64,000 nucleotides of DNA from Manihot esculenta (GCF_001659605.2 NC_035172.2:28695342-28759341); one strand, 5' to 3'; positions 32,403 to 43,719 are shown, counted from the first letter of the stretch. A program made the numbers and translations. Notes: generated by a model not told the origin, from the letters alone.

Positions 32403-32513
32403 GGAGGGTTTATACGAGTCTCTGCCCCAGTTATACAAAAAATAATTTTTTTTTAAATAAAATTTTTTTTCCTTTTATCTTCCTCAGCTCTCTCCCTTTG
32501 CAAGACTTGTAAA

Positions 32514-33140
32514 ATGGCCTCTCAGTCTCAACTTGCTGAAGTATCTTCCGCTTTTGAGAGGATGTTGAGGCGTAGAGATCTTTCTTTATTTTTGCCCCTC
32601 ATCTTGGGCGTTACCGGCACCAACCCAGATCAAGAAAGAATAATCCTTATTAACCCTTTCACTCAAGGGATGGTGATGATTGAAGGAGCTGGGGACTTGG
32701 GTTCTCTTCTTAGAGAGTTAGCTACCAAGAATGGTCAACCTCCTGCCTCAAAGGCATCCATAGAGGCCTTGCCTAGTGTAGAGATTTCAGAAATTGGTGA
32801 TCGTGATTGTGAGTGTGTGATCTGTTTAGAGGAGTGGGAGCTTGGTGGGTTGGCCAAGGAGATGCCCTGTAACCATAGGTTTCATGCTCATTGTATAAAG
32901 AAGTGGTTGGGGATTCATGGGTCGTGCCCTGTTTGCATGTATAAGATGCCGGTTGATGAGGTGGATTTAGGCAAACAGAGGGAGGAAGAGGAAGAAGAAG
33001 AAGAAGAAGAAGGGAGAGAGAGGAGAAGATTTGAAAGAGAAATTTGGGTCGATTTTTCTTTCAACAGTAATAGGAGAAGTGAGAAATCAAAGGCTTTTTG
33101 CAAAATAAAATTAAAAAAAAAAAGTTATAAAATGCGGTAG
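32514..33140 (+). CDS. RING-H2 E3 ubiquitin ligase, MPSR1-like, in MULE left arm
   Basis: Open frame of 208 residues from an ATG in context AAAATGG. The N-terminal region (MASQSQLAEV, RDLSLFLPLILG, INPFTQGMVMIEG) resembles the plant MPSR1/At1g26800 group of cytosolic E3 ligases, which act in misfolded-protein turnover. RING-H2 zinc ligands are C101, C104, C119, H121, H124, C127, C138 and C141 (C-X2-C...CNHRFHAHC...CPVC). A poly-Glu run (about residues 157-166) follows. The last ~17 residues, from AFCKIK, are encoded by an inner copy of the MULE terminus and are not gene-derived. All ligands are present, so ligase activity is possible. Expression is unknown. Confidence 0.87.
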   Translation: MASQSQLAEVSSAFERMLRRRDLSLFLPLILGVTGTNPDQERIILINPFTQGMVMIEGAGDLGSLLRELATKNGQPPASKASIEALPSVEISEIGDRDCECVICLEEWELGGLAKEMPCNHRFHAHCIKKWLGIHGSCPVCMYKMPVDEVDLGKQREEEEEEEEEEGRERRRFEREIWVDFSFNSNRRSEKSKAFCKIKLKKKSYKMR

Positions 33141-33165
33141 AGATGCGTAAATTATAATTTTTTTT

Positions 33166-33400
33166 AAATAAAAAAAATTCTACCGCACTTTTAAAGTGCG
33201 GTAGAATTTTTAATATATTTTTTTAATAATTAAAAATCTACTAGCAGAGAGGGCAGAGACAAAACCCGTTTCTGCCCCGTGAGCAGGAGCACGCCTCCTG
33301 CCTTCTACCGTACTTGTAAAGTGCGGTAGAATCTCTGCCAGGTGCAGGGATTCCTGCACCTGGCAGAAAAAGTCCTCTACCGCACTTTAAAAGTGAGGTA
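33166..33400. repeat. Inner hairpin cluster, left
   Basis: Palindromes of several kinds. TACCGCACTT/AAGTGCGGTA types lie near 33,180, 33,305 and 33,375. GGGCAGAGAC/GTTTCTGCCC lies at about 33,258-33,282. CCAGGTGCAG/CTGCACCTGG lies at about 33,338-33,362. Similar stems occur in the right arm (43,850-43,911). Confidence 0.8.
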
Positions 33401-33853
33401 GAGGAGAGAGAATATCAAAAAGTTAAATTATTTTAGTTTATTTTAATTTTGAAAAAATGAAAATTATGCATGATTTTTAATCATTTAATTTGTTTTCTCG
33501 TAAAATAAATAGAAACATTTATATTTTAAGTTGATCATTTAATATTTTTTATTTTATTAGTTGAAATATATATATATATATTTTTTTTAATAAATAATTA
33601 TTAATTATTATATTTTTCATCATTATACATTTAACACATAATATATCTGTGCAGAAAAAGTCCTCTACCGCACTTTAAAAAGTGCGGTAGAGGAGAGAGA
33701 ATGTAAAAAAGTTAAATTATTTTAGTTTATTTTAATTTTAAAAAAATGAAAATTATGCATGATTTTTAATCATTTAATTTGTTTTCTCGTAAAATAAATA
33801 GAAACATTTATATTTTAAGTTGATTGTTTAATATTTTTTTATTTTATTAGTTG

Positions 33854-33905
<52 letters not shown>
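33366..33905 (+). repeat. Direct duplication, ~290-bp offset, ending in (TA)n
   Basis: 33,366-33,580 and 33,658-33,905 share a hairpin CTACCGCACTTT, GAGGAGAGAGAAT, GTTAAATTATTTTAGTTTA and a TA tract. The second copy has an expanded (TA)n at 33,856-33,909. Confidence 0.82.
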
Positions 33906-33912
<7 letters not shown>

Positions 33913-33925
33913 CAATAAATACATC

Positions 33926-34200
33926 CCTGCTCCCCATCTTCTTCCATCTTCTTCCCGCTCCCCATCTTCCCTGCTCCCCCGCTCCCCAGCTCCCCATCTT
34001 CCCTGCTCCCCATCTTCTTCCCGCTCCCCATCTTATACCCTGCCATCTTCCCCTTCTTCCCTGCTCCACCTTCCTGCCACCTTGTTCCCTGCTCCACCTT
34101 CCTGCCACCTTGTTCCCTGCTCCACCTTCCCTCCCTGCTCCATATTTCTTTTTTTTCCAAGTTTCGCTGCTTCTCTTTTCTTTTAAATTTCTCTCTACCC
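33926..34200 (+). repeat. Pyrimidine-rich tract with short tandem units
   Basis: Runs of CCCTGCTCC, CATCTTCTTCC and a 28-bp unit (CTTCCTGCCACCTTGTTCCC and on to TGCTCCAC) are repeated. ORFs on both strands here are low-complexity artefacts. Confidence 0.75.
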
Positions 34201-34729
34201 ATCTGAATCTATCTAAAAAAAATTTTTCAATATTTTCTCTCTGCACAACCCATCTCACTAAATTTTCAACAAAAAAGGTACGTGTTATATTAATTTTTTT
34301 ATGAAATTTAGATAAATAAAAATTTATTAATAAATGTAAATGTTATATTTTGTAGTTTTTTCTATTCGGATACAGCCTTCGTGGACACGAGAGATTTGGG
34401 ATTGATTTTCATACAAGTAAGTAATTAAATATTATTTATAAAAATATGATATATTTTATTTATTTAATTAATTAGTAAGATATTTATATTGTTGAAAAAA
34501 TTATATTTTGTATGTAATTAATAGTAAAAAATGTATAGTTGTATTAATTTAAAATTATTAAAAGTAATATAAGAAAATGAGAAAAAAAATTCCTGATTTA
34601 TAGTAATGTGATAAATAAAAAAGAAATGTATGAAAAAATAGGGTGGTTTGTGGGGAAATAAATTTATATTATTCATAATAAATATGAAAATTTAATTTTT
34701 TAAAAAATTTAATTTACATATGTTGTTGT
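34201..34729 (+). other. AT-rich spacer before the tandem array
   Basis: No gene seen. A possible 5' non-coding exon with splice-like AAAGGTACGTGT near 34,275 and GTAAGTAATT near 34,420 could belong to a transcript of the transposase, but this is weak. Confidence 0.35.
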
Positions 34730-36456
34730 GAGTAAAATTGTAGAAATTAAGGTAGTATTAAAGTAGGAAAAAATTTGTAAATGTAAATGTTGTTGTAAAT
34801 TTTTTGTGTAGGGAAAATATTAGAAAATTAGAAAAAAATTATTTAGTTAGATTTATTTTATTTAAAAAATTAATGAAATAAAAAGTGGTGAAATAAATTT
34901 ATAATATTCATAATTAATCTGAAAATGTAGTTATTTAAAAAATTTAATATATATAGGGTCTTGGACAAAAAAATATAGGGATTAAAATATGAAAAATTTA
35001 TAAATGTAAATTTTGTTGTGAATTTTCTGTGTATAGAAAATATTAGGAAATGGATAAAAAATTATTTAGTTAGATATATTTGATTTAAAATTTTAAAGTA
35101 ATATTTTGTGAGGAAATAAATTTATATTATTTATAATAAATATGAAATTTTAGTAATTTAAAAATTAATTTAATATACATGTTGTTGTGATTAAAATTGT
35201 AGGGATTAAGGTAGTATTAAAGTGAGAAAAATTTATAATTGTAAATGTTGGTGGTAAATTTTTTGTTTTGAGAAAATATTAGGAAATTAGAAAAAGAAAT
35301 ATTTAGTTAGATATATTTGATTTAAAATTTTAAAGTAATATTTTGTAAGGAAATAAATTATTGATCATTTATAATAAATATGAAAATGTAGTTATTTAAG
35401 AAATTTAATATATATAGGGTGTTGGACAAAAAAAATATAGGGATTAAAATACGAAAAATTTATAAATGTAAATTTTGTTGTGAATTTTCTATGTATAGAA
35501 AATATTAGGAAATGGATAAAAAATTATTTAGTTAGATATATTTGATTTAAAATTTTAAAGTAATATTTTGTGAGGAAATAAATTTATATTATTTATAATA
35601 AATATGAAATTTTAGTATTTTAAAAATTAATTTAATATACATAGGTTTTTGTGACTAAAATTATAGGGATTAAGATAGTATTAAAGTGAGAAAAATTTAT
35701 AATTGTAAATGTTGGTTGTAAATTTTTTGTTTTGAGAAAATATTAGGAAATTAGAAACAGAAATATTTAGTTAGATATATTTGATTTAAAATTTTAAAAT
35801 AATATTTTGTGAGGAAATAAATTTATATTATTTATAATAAATATGAAATTTTAGTATTTTAAAAATTAATTTAATATATATAGGTTGTTGTGACTAAAAT
35901 CGTAGAGATTAAGATAGTATTAAAGTGGGAAAATTTTATAATTATAAATGTTGGTTGTAAATTTTTTGTTTTGAGAAAATATTAGGAAATTAGAAAAAAA
36001 ATATTTAGTTAGATATATTTGATTTAAAATTTTAAAGTAATATTTTGTAAGGAAATAAATTATTGATCATTTATAATAAATATGAAAATGTAGTTATTTA
36101 AGAAATTTAATATATATAGGGTGTTGAACAAAAAAAATATAGGGATTAAAATATGAAAAATTTATAAATGTAAATTTTGTTGTGAATTTTCTGTGTATAG
36201 AAAATATTAGGAAATGGATAAAAAATTATTTAGTTAGATATATTTGATTTAAAATTTTAAATTAATATTTTGTGAGGAAATAAATTTATATTATTTATAA
36301 TAAATATGAAATTTTAGTATTTTAAAAATTAATTTAATATACATAGGTTTTTGTGACTAAAATTATAGGGATTAAGATAGTATTAAAGTGAGAAAAATTT
36401 ATAATTGTAAATGTTGGTTGTAAATTTTTTGTTTTGAGAAAATATTAGGAAATGAG
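34730..36456 (+). repeat. AT-rich tandem array, ~225-240-bp units, in front of the transposase
   Basis: The anchor GAAAATATTAGGAAAT or close variants recur near 34,814, 35,036, 35,272, 35,499, 35,736, 35,974, 36,198 and 36,438, that is, 222-240 bp apart. Two unit types are seen: A (GTGTATAGAAAATATT, then GGATAAAAAATTATTT) and B (TTTGTTTTGAGAAAATATT, then TTAGAAA). They partly alternate. The last unit ends about 115 bp before the likely transposase ATG. Confidence 0.85.
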
Positions 36457-36570
36457 TGATTTTTTTATATAGCAAATATGGATGATGTTATGATATATAT
36501 GTATTTAGTTTTTTTTTTTATTCATAATTTATTCTACTATTATTGTCTACTAGGTGAATTAGGAAGAAAA

Positions 36571-39207
36571 ATGACTACTCCGCGTTATGGTACTGTGTAC
36601 TGGGACGGGCACATAGTTAATATTGACATTGGATATGATTATGTTGGTGGACAGTCTAGAATGTTTCGTATCGAAAAGAAATTGAATTATGAAGAATTAG
36701 TGATTAAAATTGTTCGTGCCATGAAATTGTCAACGCATGAAGATATGATAATAAGGATTATTTTTAGACAACCGATGTTGGATAATGGTATCATTAAATA
36801 TGGATTAGCACAACTAAGTGATGACGAAGATGTGGACATGATGTTTGACTACATATTGACAATCAGGCCAGTAGATTCAATTGTATTATATGTAGATATT
36901 TTATCTCGTCATCATAGAACAGAAGATGGAGGCGTTGGGCCTTCAACTAGTTGTCCAATCGTTATGGAGGGTGAAGGTGAAGACAATCTCCGGGATGATA
37001 ATTGTCCGGTTGTGGGGATAGAAACGTGTCATGAATTACAACACAATGCACAGGATGTTGGCCAGGGTGAAAATGATGATGATACTGATTTTCTTGATGA
37101 TTTAGATACAGATGGAGATGATCCTTGGATTGACGAGGAAGATGACATTCCAGGTGTTCAGTTTAATGATGGAGATGATCATGATATAAATTCTTCAATG
37201 TGTTTTAATAGTGGATATGAAAATCCTATTAGACCATTGATATTTCCACCTCCGTATTCTGAAATCGACTCCGATGTAATGAGAGTTGATCCTTATGCAA
37301 AAGATCCATCGAATCTGTTCTGGGATAAGTCGAAAGAATTTTCCGTAGGAATGATATTCAGATCTCGAGAGGCTGTCATCGCTGCTGCTAAAGAGTATCA
37401 TATGCTGCGACATCACCAATTTTGTTATGATGAAACTAAGAGTAGGACTTATTCAATCAAGTGTAAGGACAAATTATCTGGTTGTCAATGGCACCTTCGT
37501 GCATCCCGTAAAGAAAATGCTGATGTTTGGAAGATAACAAGATATAACGGTCCGCATACATGTAGAAACGCAGGTATTAGTAAAAATCATGGTCACCTTG
37601 ATTCTAGATTTATTTGTGCATTTATCTTACCCATGATCGAACAACAGCCAGATATGAAAGTTGGCACTCTTCAGGCTGAGATCAAAGATAAGGTTGGATA
37701 TGAACCGTCCTATAAAAAAACATAGATGGGAAAACAATTTGCAATTGAAAAGATTTTTGGTGGATGGGAGGAATCATATGAGAGATTGCGTAAGTTCATG
37801 CATGCTATTGTGAATTACAATCCCGATACAGTTGTCGCAATTGAAGATGATCCACACTGGATTGAAGGTCGTTTAGATGGGAACGTTAGAGTGTTTGATA
37901 GAATGTTTTGGGCATTTCAACAATCAATTGAAGGATTCAAGTTTTGTAGGCCAGTCATCTTTGTTGATGGAACTTTTTTATATGGGAAATATAGTGGTTG
38001 TATTCTTTGTGCAACTGGGCTTGATGAAAATAATATGATTTTTCCATTAGCATTTGCATTAGTTGAAAAAGAGGATAGTGACAATTGGGGATGGTTCATG
38101 GATTGTCTTCGATTATATGTTACCGACAGAGAAGAATTATGTGTTATATCCGACAGACACATTGGGATTAAAAAGGCAATGCAAAAGGATTGGTGGCAGC
38201 CCCCATAAGCCAATCATCGATATTGCATTCGACATATATTAAGCAATTACAATACAAAATTTAAGAATACCGATATTAAGGAAGCTTTGCGCACAGCAGG
38301 TCAGTGATTCAATTTAAATATAAACAATTCATTCGTTTATGTGTCCTTAATTATTGCTCAATATATATACATTAAGTACTTGTATTTTTACCTTTCAGCT
38401 AATCAAAATCAGAAGCGAAAATTTTATGATGCCATGAATAAGATAAGGGAAGTCAGTCCTGAAATATTTGAGTGGGCCCTTAAAATACCTTTAGAAACAT
38501 GGACACGGTCACATGATGGAGGAAAAAGGTATGGATCCATGACAACAAATACAATTGAATCTGTCAATGGGATGTTGAAGGGGTTTCGCGCATTACCTGT
38601 CACAGCTATGGTTGAAAAAATATTCTACCAATGTGCTAACTACTTTGACATACGTCGCACGACGTATTTGAATCAAATGCAAATGGGGCACACTTTTACG
38701 CATGCATGTGCAGAAGTAATTAGAAAGAACGAGATGAAAGTAGCAAGACATCGGGTGACACGATTTAGTAACGAAACTTTAGTTTTTGAAGTTCGTACCA
38801 GTGGCACCGGGAATAAGCAAGTTGTTAAACTAATAGAAGGTACATGCACTTGTGGTAAGTTTCAAGAGATGTGAATCCCATGTTCACACGCCATAGCAGC
38901 TTGTCTGTCGAAATCCATGGATTATGATCAATATGTTGATACATACTACACATTGGAACGTACTTTAAAATGTTATGGCAGTATGTTCAATCCATTGGGT
39001 CATTCTGATTACTGGCCAGAACCAAACGGTAAACCTCTAATTCCTGATATGCAAAGAATTAGAAAAAAGGGTTGACCAAGAAGTAGCAGAATTCAAAACG
39101 AGATGGACTGGAGGGCATCAAAGGTTTCTTCAACTTCTAAAAACCATTGTACTATATGTGGAAAGTCTAGTCATAATAAACAAACATGTATCGTCAGACA
39201 TTGTTGA
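36571..39207 (+). pseudogene. MuDR-type MULE transposase with four nonsense codons and one intron
   Basis: The likely start is ATG at 36,571 (MTTPRYGTVYWDGHIV); the frame is open further up to 36,478, but that part is hydrophobic and probably non-coding. Domains: MuDR N-terminal region, acidic linker, zinc-binding/DNA-binding region (about 37,330-37,600), then the MULE catalytic domain with DGTF near 37,965, SDRH near 38,150 and NTIESVN near 38,558. A SWIM finger (CTCGKF...CSH, about 38,845-38,895) and a CCHC knuckle (CTICGKSSHNKQTC, about 39,150) follow. An intron 38,300-38,398 (GT-AG) keeps frame. Stops are TAG 37,723, TAA 38,206, TGA 38,872 and one TGA near 39,075. Otherwise the frame is well kept, so it died recently. 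Confidence 0.88.
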
Positions 39208-39883
39208 ACTGATTTATATGACTGTAATTTGATAATTTCTCTATATTGGATGGATAATAAAGCACTGCTAATTAAAATACATATTATTTTTAAGGGTGTT
39301 GATGATAATGATTTTGTAAAATATTTGCAATGTGTTTTGACATCTTAGTTGTTAGTGATTAAAATATATAACATAAGCATAGTACAATTTAGAAAATGCA
39401 CCAGAGTACCAATCCGATGTGCCACTATTGGATGATAATTATAACAATTGAAAAAAATAGTAGAATGGTTTGTAAAATGTTAAAGTGGAAAAAGATATTT
39501 AGTATCTTTCTTTTGTTAAGTAAGAAAAAATTATTGATCATAATATATTTATTGTATATAACATTGTAATACATAGCACATACAGTCCGCATATTAAAAT
39601 TATAACACATCTAATTGTAAATAACATAACAATACAATTAGTTGCCACCACAAGTTTTGAAATGTGACAGTAGATAATAGTTACTCTTCATCAGACATCT
39701 CTTCATCATATGCATAATTTGGATTATTCATTATATTTCTTATCTCAGCTTCTATGAGCTCATAATTTGAATTATTCATTGCATGTGACTTCTCTGATAA
39801 AATTGCATGTTACTCGTACTTATGTTATTAATGAAAATTATCATCAATTTATGACATATTTATTCACATTTTATTTGACAGAT
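39208..39883. other. Spacer between transposase and PMD gene
   Basis: AT-rich, no convincing gene. It should hold the transposase 3' end and the PMD promoter. A short open frame at 39,425-39,610 (minus) is of the kind expected by chance. Confidence 0.4.
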
Positions 39884-42296
39884 ATGACGGGCAGATAAAA
39901 TTATCGTGATTACACGAGTCCTGGCCCTCTTGACCATTCTTTATTGACACAACAGCAGTCTCATAGATCACAGTCGATTTGGAATGATGAGATTGAAAAT
40001 GAGCCACTACTTTGTAGGCAATCAGCGAGTGTTTTGAAGCAGGATTTTCACCCCCGTATTGAAGCTTATCTCAGAATTGCTGGATTCTATGGTGCTGTCA
40101 GATTAGGCTACTTTTCATTGGATCATCATTTAATTACATCACTGGTTGAGAGATGGCGTCCTGAAACACACACATTTATGATGCCAGTGGGAGAGTGTAC
40201 AATTACTCTCCAGGACATCGGTGTTATTTCCGGCCTACCTATTGATGGAGATGCTGTTGTAGGTAATTCTATTATCAATTGGATGATGTACTGTCAAGAT
40301 ACTTTAGGACTCGTACCTCCCGCTAATATTATGCGGGGTAGCTCGTTGCCATTAAGTTGGTTAGTCGAAAATTTTAATGAGCTACCAGATGATGCTGATG
40401 AAGAAGTGGTCCAGAGATATGCCCGTGCTTACATTCTGCGGATCATTGGTGGTTCCTTATTTACTGATAGGAATCCTAGTAGGGTGAACCTAATGTTTCT
40501 GCCTCTAATTGCTAATTTACATAGAGCAAGCATGTATAGTTGGGGTTCAGCTTGTCTTGCCTGGTTATATCGAGAACTTTGTCGGGCCATTGATCCGAGC
40601 GTGTCTCAATTAGGTGGAGCTCTACACATCCTGCAGATATGGGCATGGGAACGATTTATTTCAATATCACCATCTATAAATATACGAGACCCACATAATG
40701 ATGCTCCATTGGGAAGTCGGTTAGTATGTTATGCTTATTATGACATTATTATGATTTGCATGTTACGCATTTATATTAAATTCTTGTATTTTTTAATAAT
40801 ATTTTCAGGTGGAGTAATGCACGACGTATCACTCAAGTCGTAACACATGTCTTGCTAGAAATACGTTATAAATTTGACAGAATGGGTGACCCAGAGGTAT
40901 AATACGAATTATGGAATGTACCTCGATTACTATGATATTTCTAACAAATTTCTAATAAATATATATATTTTTTTCATTTCAGATGGTATGGGAGCCATAT
41001 TCCGATGAACTCCTTGCATCATTGCCATTATATTGCACGCAAGGACGTGACATTTGGAGAGCAGTGGTTCCCTTGATATGCTTCCACGTGGTAGAATGGC
41101 ATCAACCTGATAGAGTGTTGCGCCAATTCGGGATGCAACAATCAATACCACATCCACCACGCTAGCCAGCTGATCTTCATAACACATCTCTATTATCATC
41201 CGACAGTAATTGGATTACAATTCATGCACATTGGATTGCCATTTGGGAAGATAGATGGCAAAGGTTGGTTGAAGCAGCACCATTACATGGGCCACTACAT
41301 TATCATTCCGAGTACCTCGAATGGTATAGATGAGTTTCTCGTCGATGGATATCGCATCGTGGTGCAGCTATTGGCACTGTGGTAATATTTAATTATTCAT
41401 TACATTTACATATGTTTATTTTTTTTAAACATATCAATGTTTAATTTTTGTTTTGCCAACAGGAGGATGGTATCGAGAATATACATTTAATTAATCGACA
41501 GTTTCCTAATCCGGGCACAGATCTTATTGAAAGACAAACAACAACAATGTTCTATGCCATGGAAGAAGAGAAACGAATAACAGAGATACCTCCACCACAG
41601 CCAGCACCTCGGGCGCAACCTATGCCAGATGACCCTGAAGAGCCTATTGACCCGCTGAGGAGGCCTAGGCGTAGACGTAGCTCTCGCCAACAGGCTGATC
41701 CTGATGTACATACTACTGTCCCGGCAAATGTCATCATTCCGGCACCCGTTTCATTCCACACTCATCGATCATTTGGTGAGATTGGACAGTTTTTAGCAGG
41801 ACCTAGTGTTCCACAAGAAGGTGGATCACAATATACTACGCGGACACATGGTAGTTATATTCCACCACCTCATATAACCCCAACATAGTGGTCCTTCCAG
41901 CAGGTTGGTATTCAAGATAATCCATTTTAGATGCAGACCTCGATAGGTAGTACCTTTGATGCTTTTGCACGACATAATAGCTCCATTAATGCATTTTCGG
42001 CTAGACATTCTGTGGATATTCCTTCAACTAGCCTAGGCACACAACCATTCTCTAGCAATTTTGTACAGTACACATCGGGCCAGCAGTACTCCACTTTTGC
42101 ATCTGATGATATCTATTTACTATCGCATTATACTGCAACACGAGATCCGAGCTCGGTAGCTCCTTATCTTAATATTAATCCTGCTGCTGCTGAAGGTGAG
42201 GGTACAAGTGGTGACCGTCGGCCTTATAGAACTCGACGTCCACATGAACAAAGGGGACGTCCATGTGGCACGGGAGGACATTTGGGACATGATTAG
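39884..42296 (+). pseudogene. Plant mobile domain (PMD) gene within the MULE, four exons
   Basis: The frame starts ATG at 39,884 (MTGR, then TAA at 39,896). The PMD core follows: HPRIEAYLRIAGFYGAVRLG, LVERWRPETHTFMMPVGECT, LQDIGVISGLPIDGD and LGGALHILQIWAWERF. Three GT-AG introns keep frame: 40,720-40,808, 40,897-40,982 and 41,382-41,462. Further stops are TAG after IPHPPR (41,163), TGA after LEWYR (about 41,330), and two near 41,886 and 41,928. The C-terminal tail is Pro- and Arg-rich. PMD proteins (MAIN/MAIL family) occur both as host silencing factors and inside transposons; this one is the transposon type. It is read in the same direction as the transposase. Confidence 0.85.
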
Positions 42297-42837
42297 CATT
42301 ATTTTTTTTATTTTATCATTTGTAATTATATTATTTTATTTTTATTACATTCTATAATTTTAATTATTTATATGTTTTTTTTTAAATTTTTATGATTCTT
42401 AAATTTTTTTTTATTTATTTATAAATATAATTCTAATAAAAATAATAAATTCTATAAATAAATATAAAATATATGATATTATATTTAAATAAATATAATT
42501 ATAATGTTATAAATATTTAATTTTAATTATTAAAATAAATTTTTATATGATCATTATTATATTAAATTTTAATTATATTAAATAATTAATATTAATATAA
42601 TTTTTATAATTATCTATAAATTTTATATATAAATAAATATAATTAATATAATATATTTAATATAAACTCACCATTACCGCACTTTAAAAGTGCGGTAATA
42701 CGTAAAGTGAGAAATTGATATTATACAAAAGTGCGGTAATACGTAAATTAAAAATTAATTTAATTATTGAAAATTACAAAAATTTTTAATTATTACAAAA
42801 TTTAATATTTTACCGCACTTTTAATTTGCGGTAGAAT
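42297..42837. other. AT-rich MULE spacer with hairpins
   Basis: Nearly pure A/T with no gene. Hairpins TTACCGCACTTT/AAAGTGCGGTAA lie near 42,674, and half sites near 42,726 and 42,809. Confidence 0.6.
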
Positions 42838-42958
42838 TTTAATTATTAAAAATAAATTTAAATAAAATTTTACCGCACTTCACAAGTGCGGTAGAGTTTT
42901 TTTTATTTAAAAAAAATTATAATTTACGTTCAACGCATCTCTACCGCATTTTACAACT

Positions 42959-43612
42959 TTATTTTTTTTTAAATTTTATTTTGCAAAAAGCCCTTAATTC
43001 CTCACTTCTCCTATTACTGTTGAAAGAAAAACCGACCCAAATTTCTCTTTCAAATCTTCTCCTCTCTCTCCGTTCTTCTTCTTCTTCTTCTTCTTCTTCT
43101 TCTTCTTCTTCTTCTTCTTCTTCTTCTTCTTCTTCTTCTTCCTCCCTCTGTTTGCCTAAATCCACCTCATCAACATGCATCGTATACCTGCAAACAGGGC
43201 ACGACCCATGAATCTCCAACCACTTATTTATACAATGAGCATGAAACCTATGGTTACAGGGCATCTCCTTGGCCAACCCACCAAGCTCCCACTCCTCTAA
43301 ACAGATCACACACTCACAATCACGATCACCAATTTCTGAAATCTCTACACTAGGCAAGGCCTCTATGGATGCCTTTGAGGCAGGAGGTTGACCATTCTTG
43401 GTAGCTAACTCTCTAAGAAGAGAACCCAAGTCCCCAGCTCCTTCAATCATCACCATCCCTTGAGTGAAAGGGTTAATAAGGATTATTCTTTCTTGATCTG
43501 GGTTGGTGCCGGTAACGCCCAAGATGAGGGGCAAAAACAAAGAAAGATCTCTACGCCTCAACATCCTCTCAAAAGCGGAAGATACTTCAGCAAGTTGAGA
43601 CTGAGAGGCCAT
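42959..43612 (-). CDS. RING-H2 E3 ubiquitin ligase, MPSR1-like, in MULE right arm
   Basis: Open frame of 217 residues on the minus strand from ATG at 43,612. The first 128 residues appear identical to the left-arm protein. All eight RING-H2 ligands are kept (CVIC, CNHRFHAHC, CPVC). Between the RING and the poly-Glu run it differs at a few positions: INKWLEIHG against IKKWLGIHG, and CRYTMHVDE against CMYKMPVDE. The acidic run is much longer, about 27 Glu against 10, from a (TTC)n expansion. As on the left, the C-terminus AFCKIKFKKK is encoded by an inner MULE terminus. The matching upstream region (CTCAGCTCTCTCCC) is kept, so the arm copied the gene with its 5' flank. Confidence 0.87.
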   Translation of the reverse strand: MASQSQLAEVSSAFERMLRRRDLSLFLPLILGVTGTNPDQERIILINPFTQGMVMIEGAGDLGSLLRELATKNGQPPASKASIEALPSVEISEIGDRDCECVICLEEWELGGLAKEMPCNHRFHAHCINKWLEIHGSCPVCRYTMHVDEVDLGKQREEEEEEEEEEEEEEEEEEEEEEEERRERRRFEREIWVGFSFNSNRRSEELRAFCKIKFKKK

Positions 43613-43719
43613 TTTACAAGTCTTGCAAAGGGAGAGAGCTGAGGAAGATAAAAGGAAAAAAAAATTATTTAAAAAAAATTTATTTTTTGTATAACTGGGG
43701 CAGAGACTCGTATAAACCC

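Larger units (their letters stand above)
32137..33240 (+). repeat. MULE left inverted arm
   Basis: It starts GGGCTTTTTGCAAAATAAAG and runs through AT-rich sequence with CTACCGCA hairpins, the RING gene, an inner copy of the terminal motif (33,090-33,109) and further hairpins. It matches the inverted right arm to about 33,240. It lacks an ~200-bp segment present in the right arm (about 43,760-43,925). Confidence 0.88.

Noticed and set aside
32915..33103. Ser-rich ORF antisense to the RING gene (and 42,981-43,211 in the other arm)
   Set aside because: Shadow of the poly-Glu repeat on the opposite strand.
33839..34258. Open frames of 96-139 residues on both strands
   Set aside because: Driven by (TA)n and a pyrimidine-rich tandem tract; composition is Ile/Tyr or Ser/Pro, or Gly/Arg on the other strand.
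34730..36456. Possible centromeric satellite array
   Set aside because: Only about eight units, inside MULE termini and ending at the transposase gene; better seen as part of the element.
36478..36570. Upstream ATG at 36,478 as transposase start
   Set aside because: The added 31 residues are hydrophobic and AT-driven, with an intron-like T-rich stretch ending in CTACTAG; homologous starts fit MTTPRYG at 36,571.
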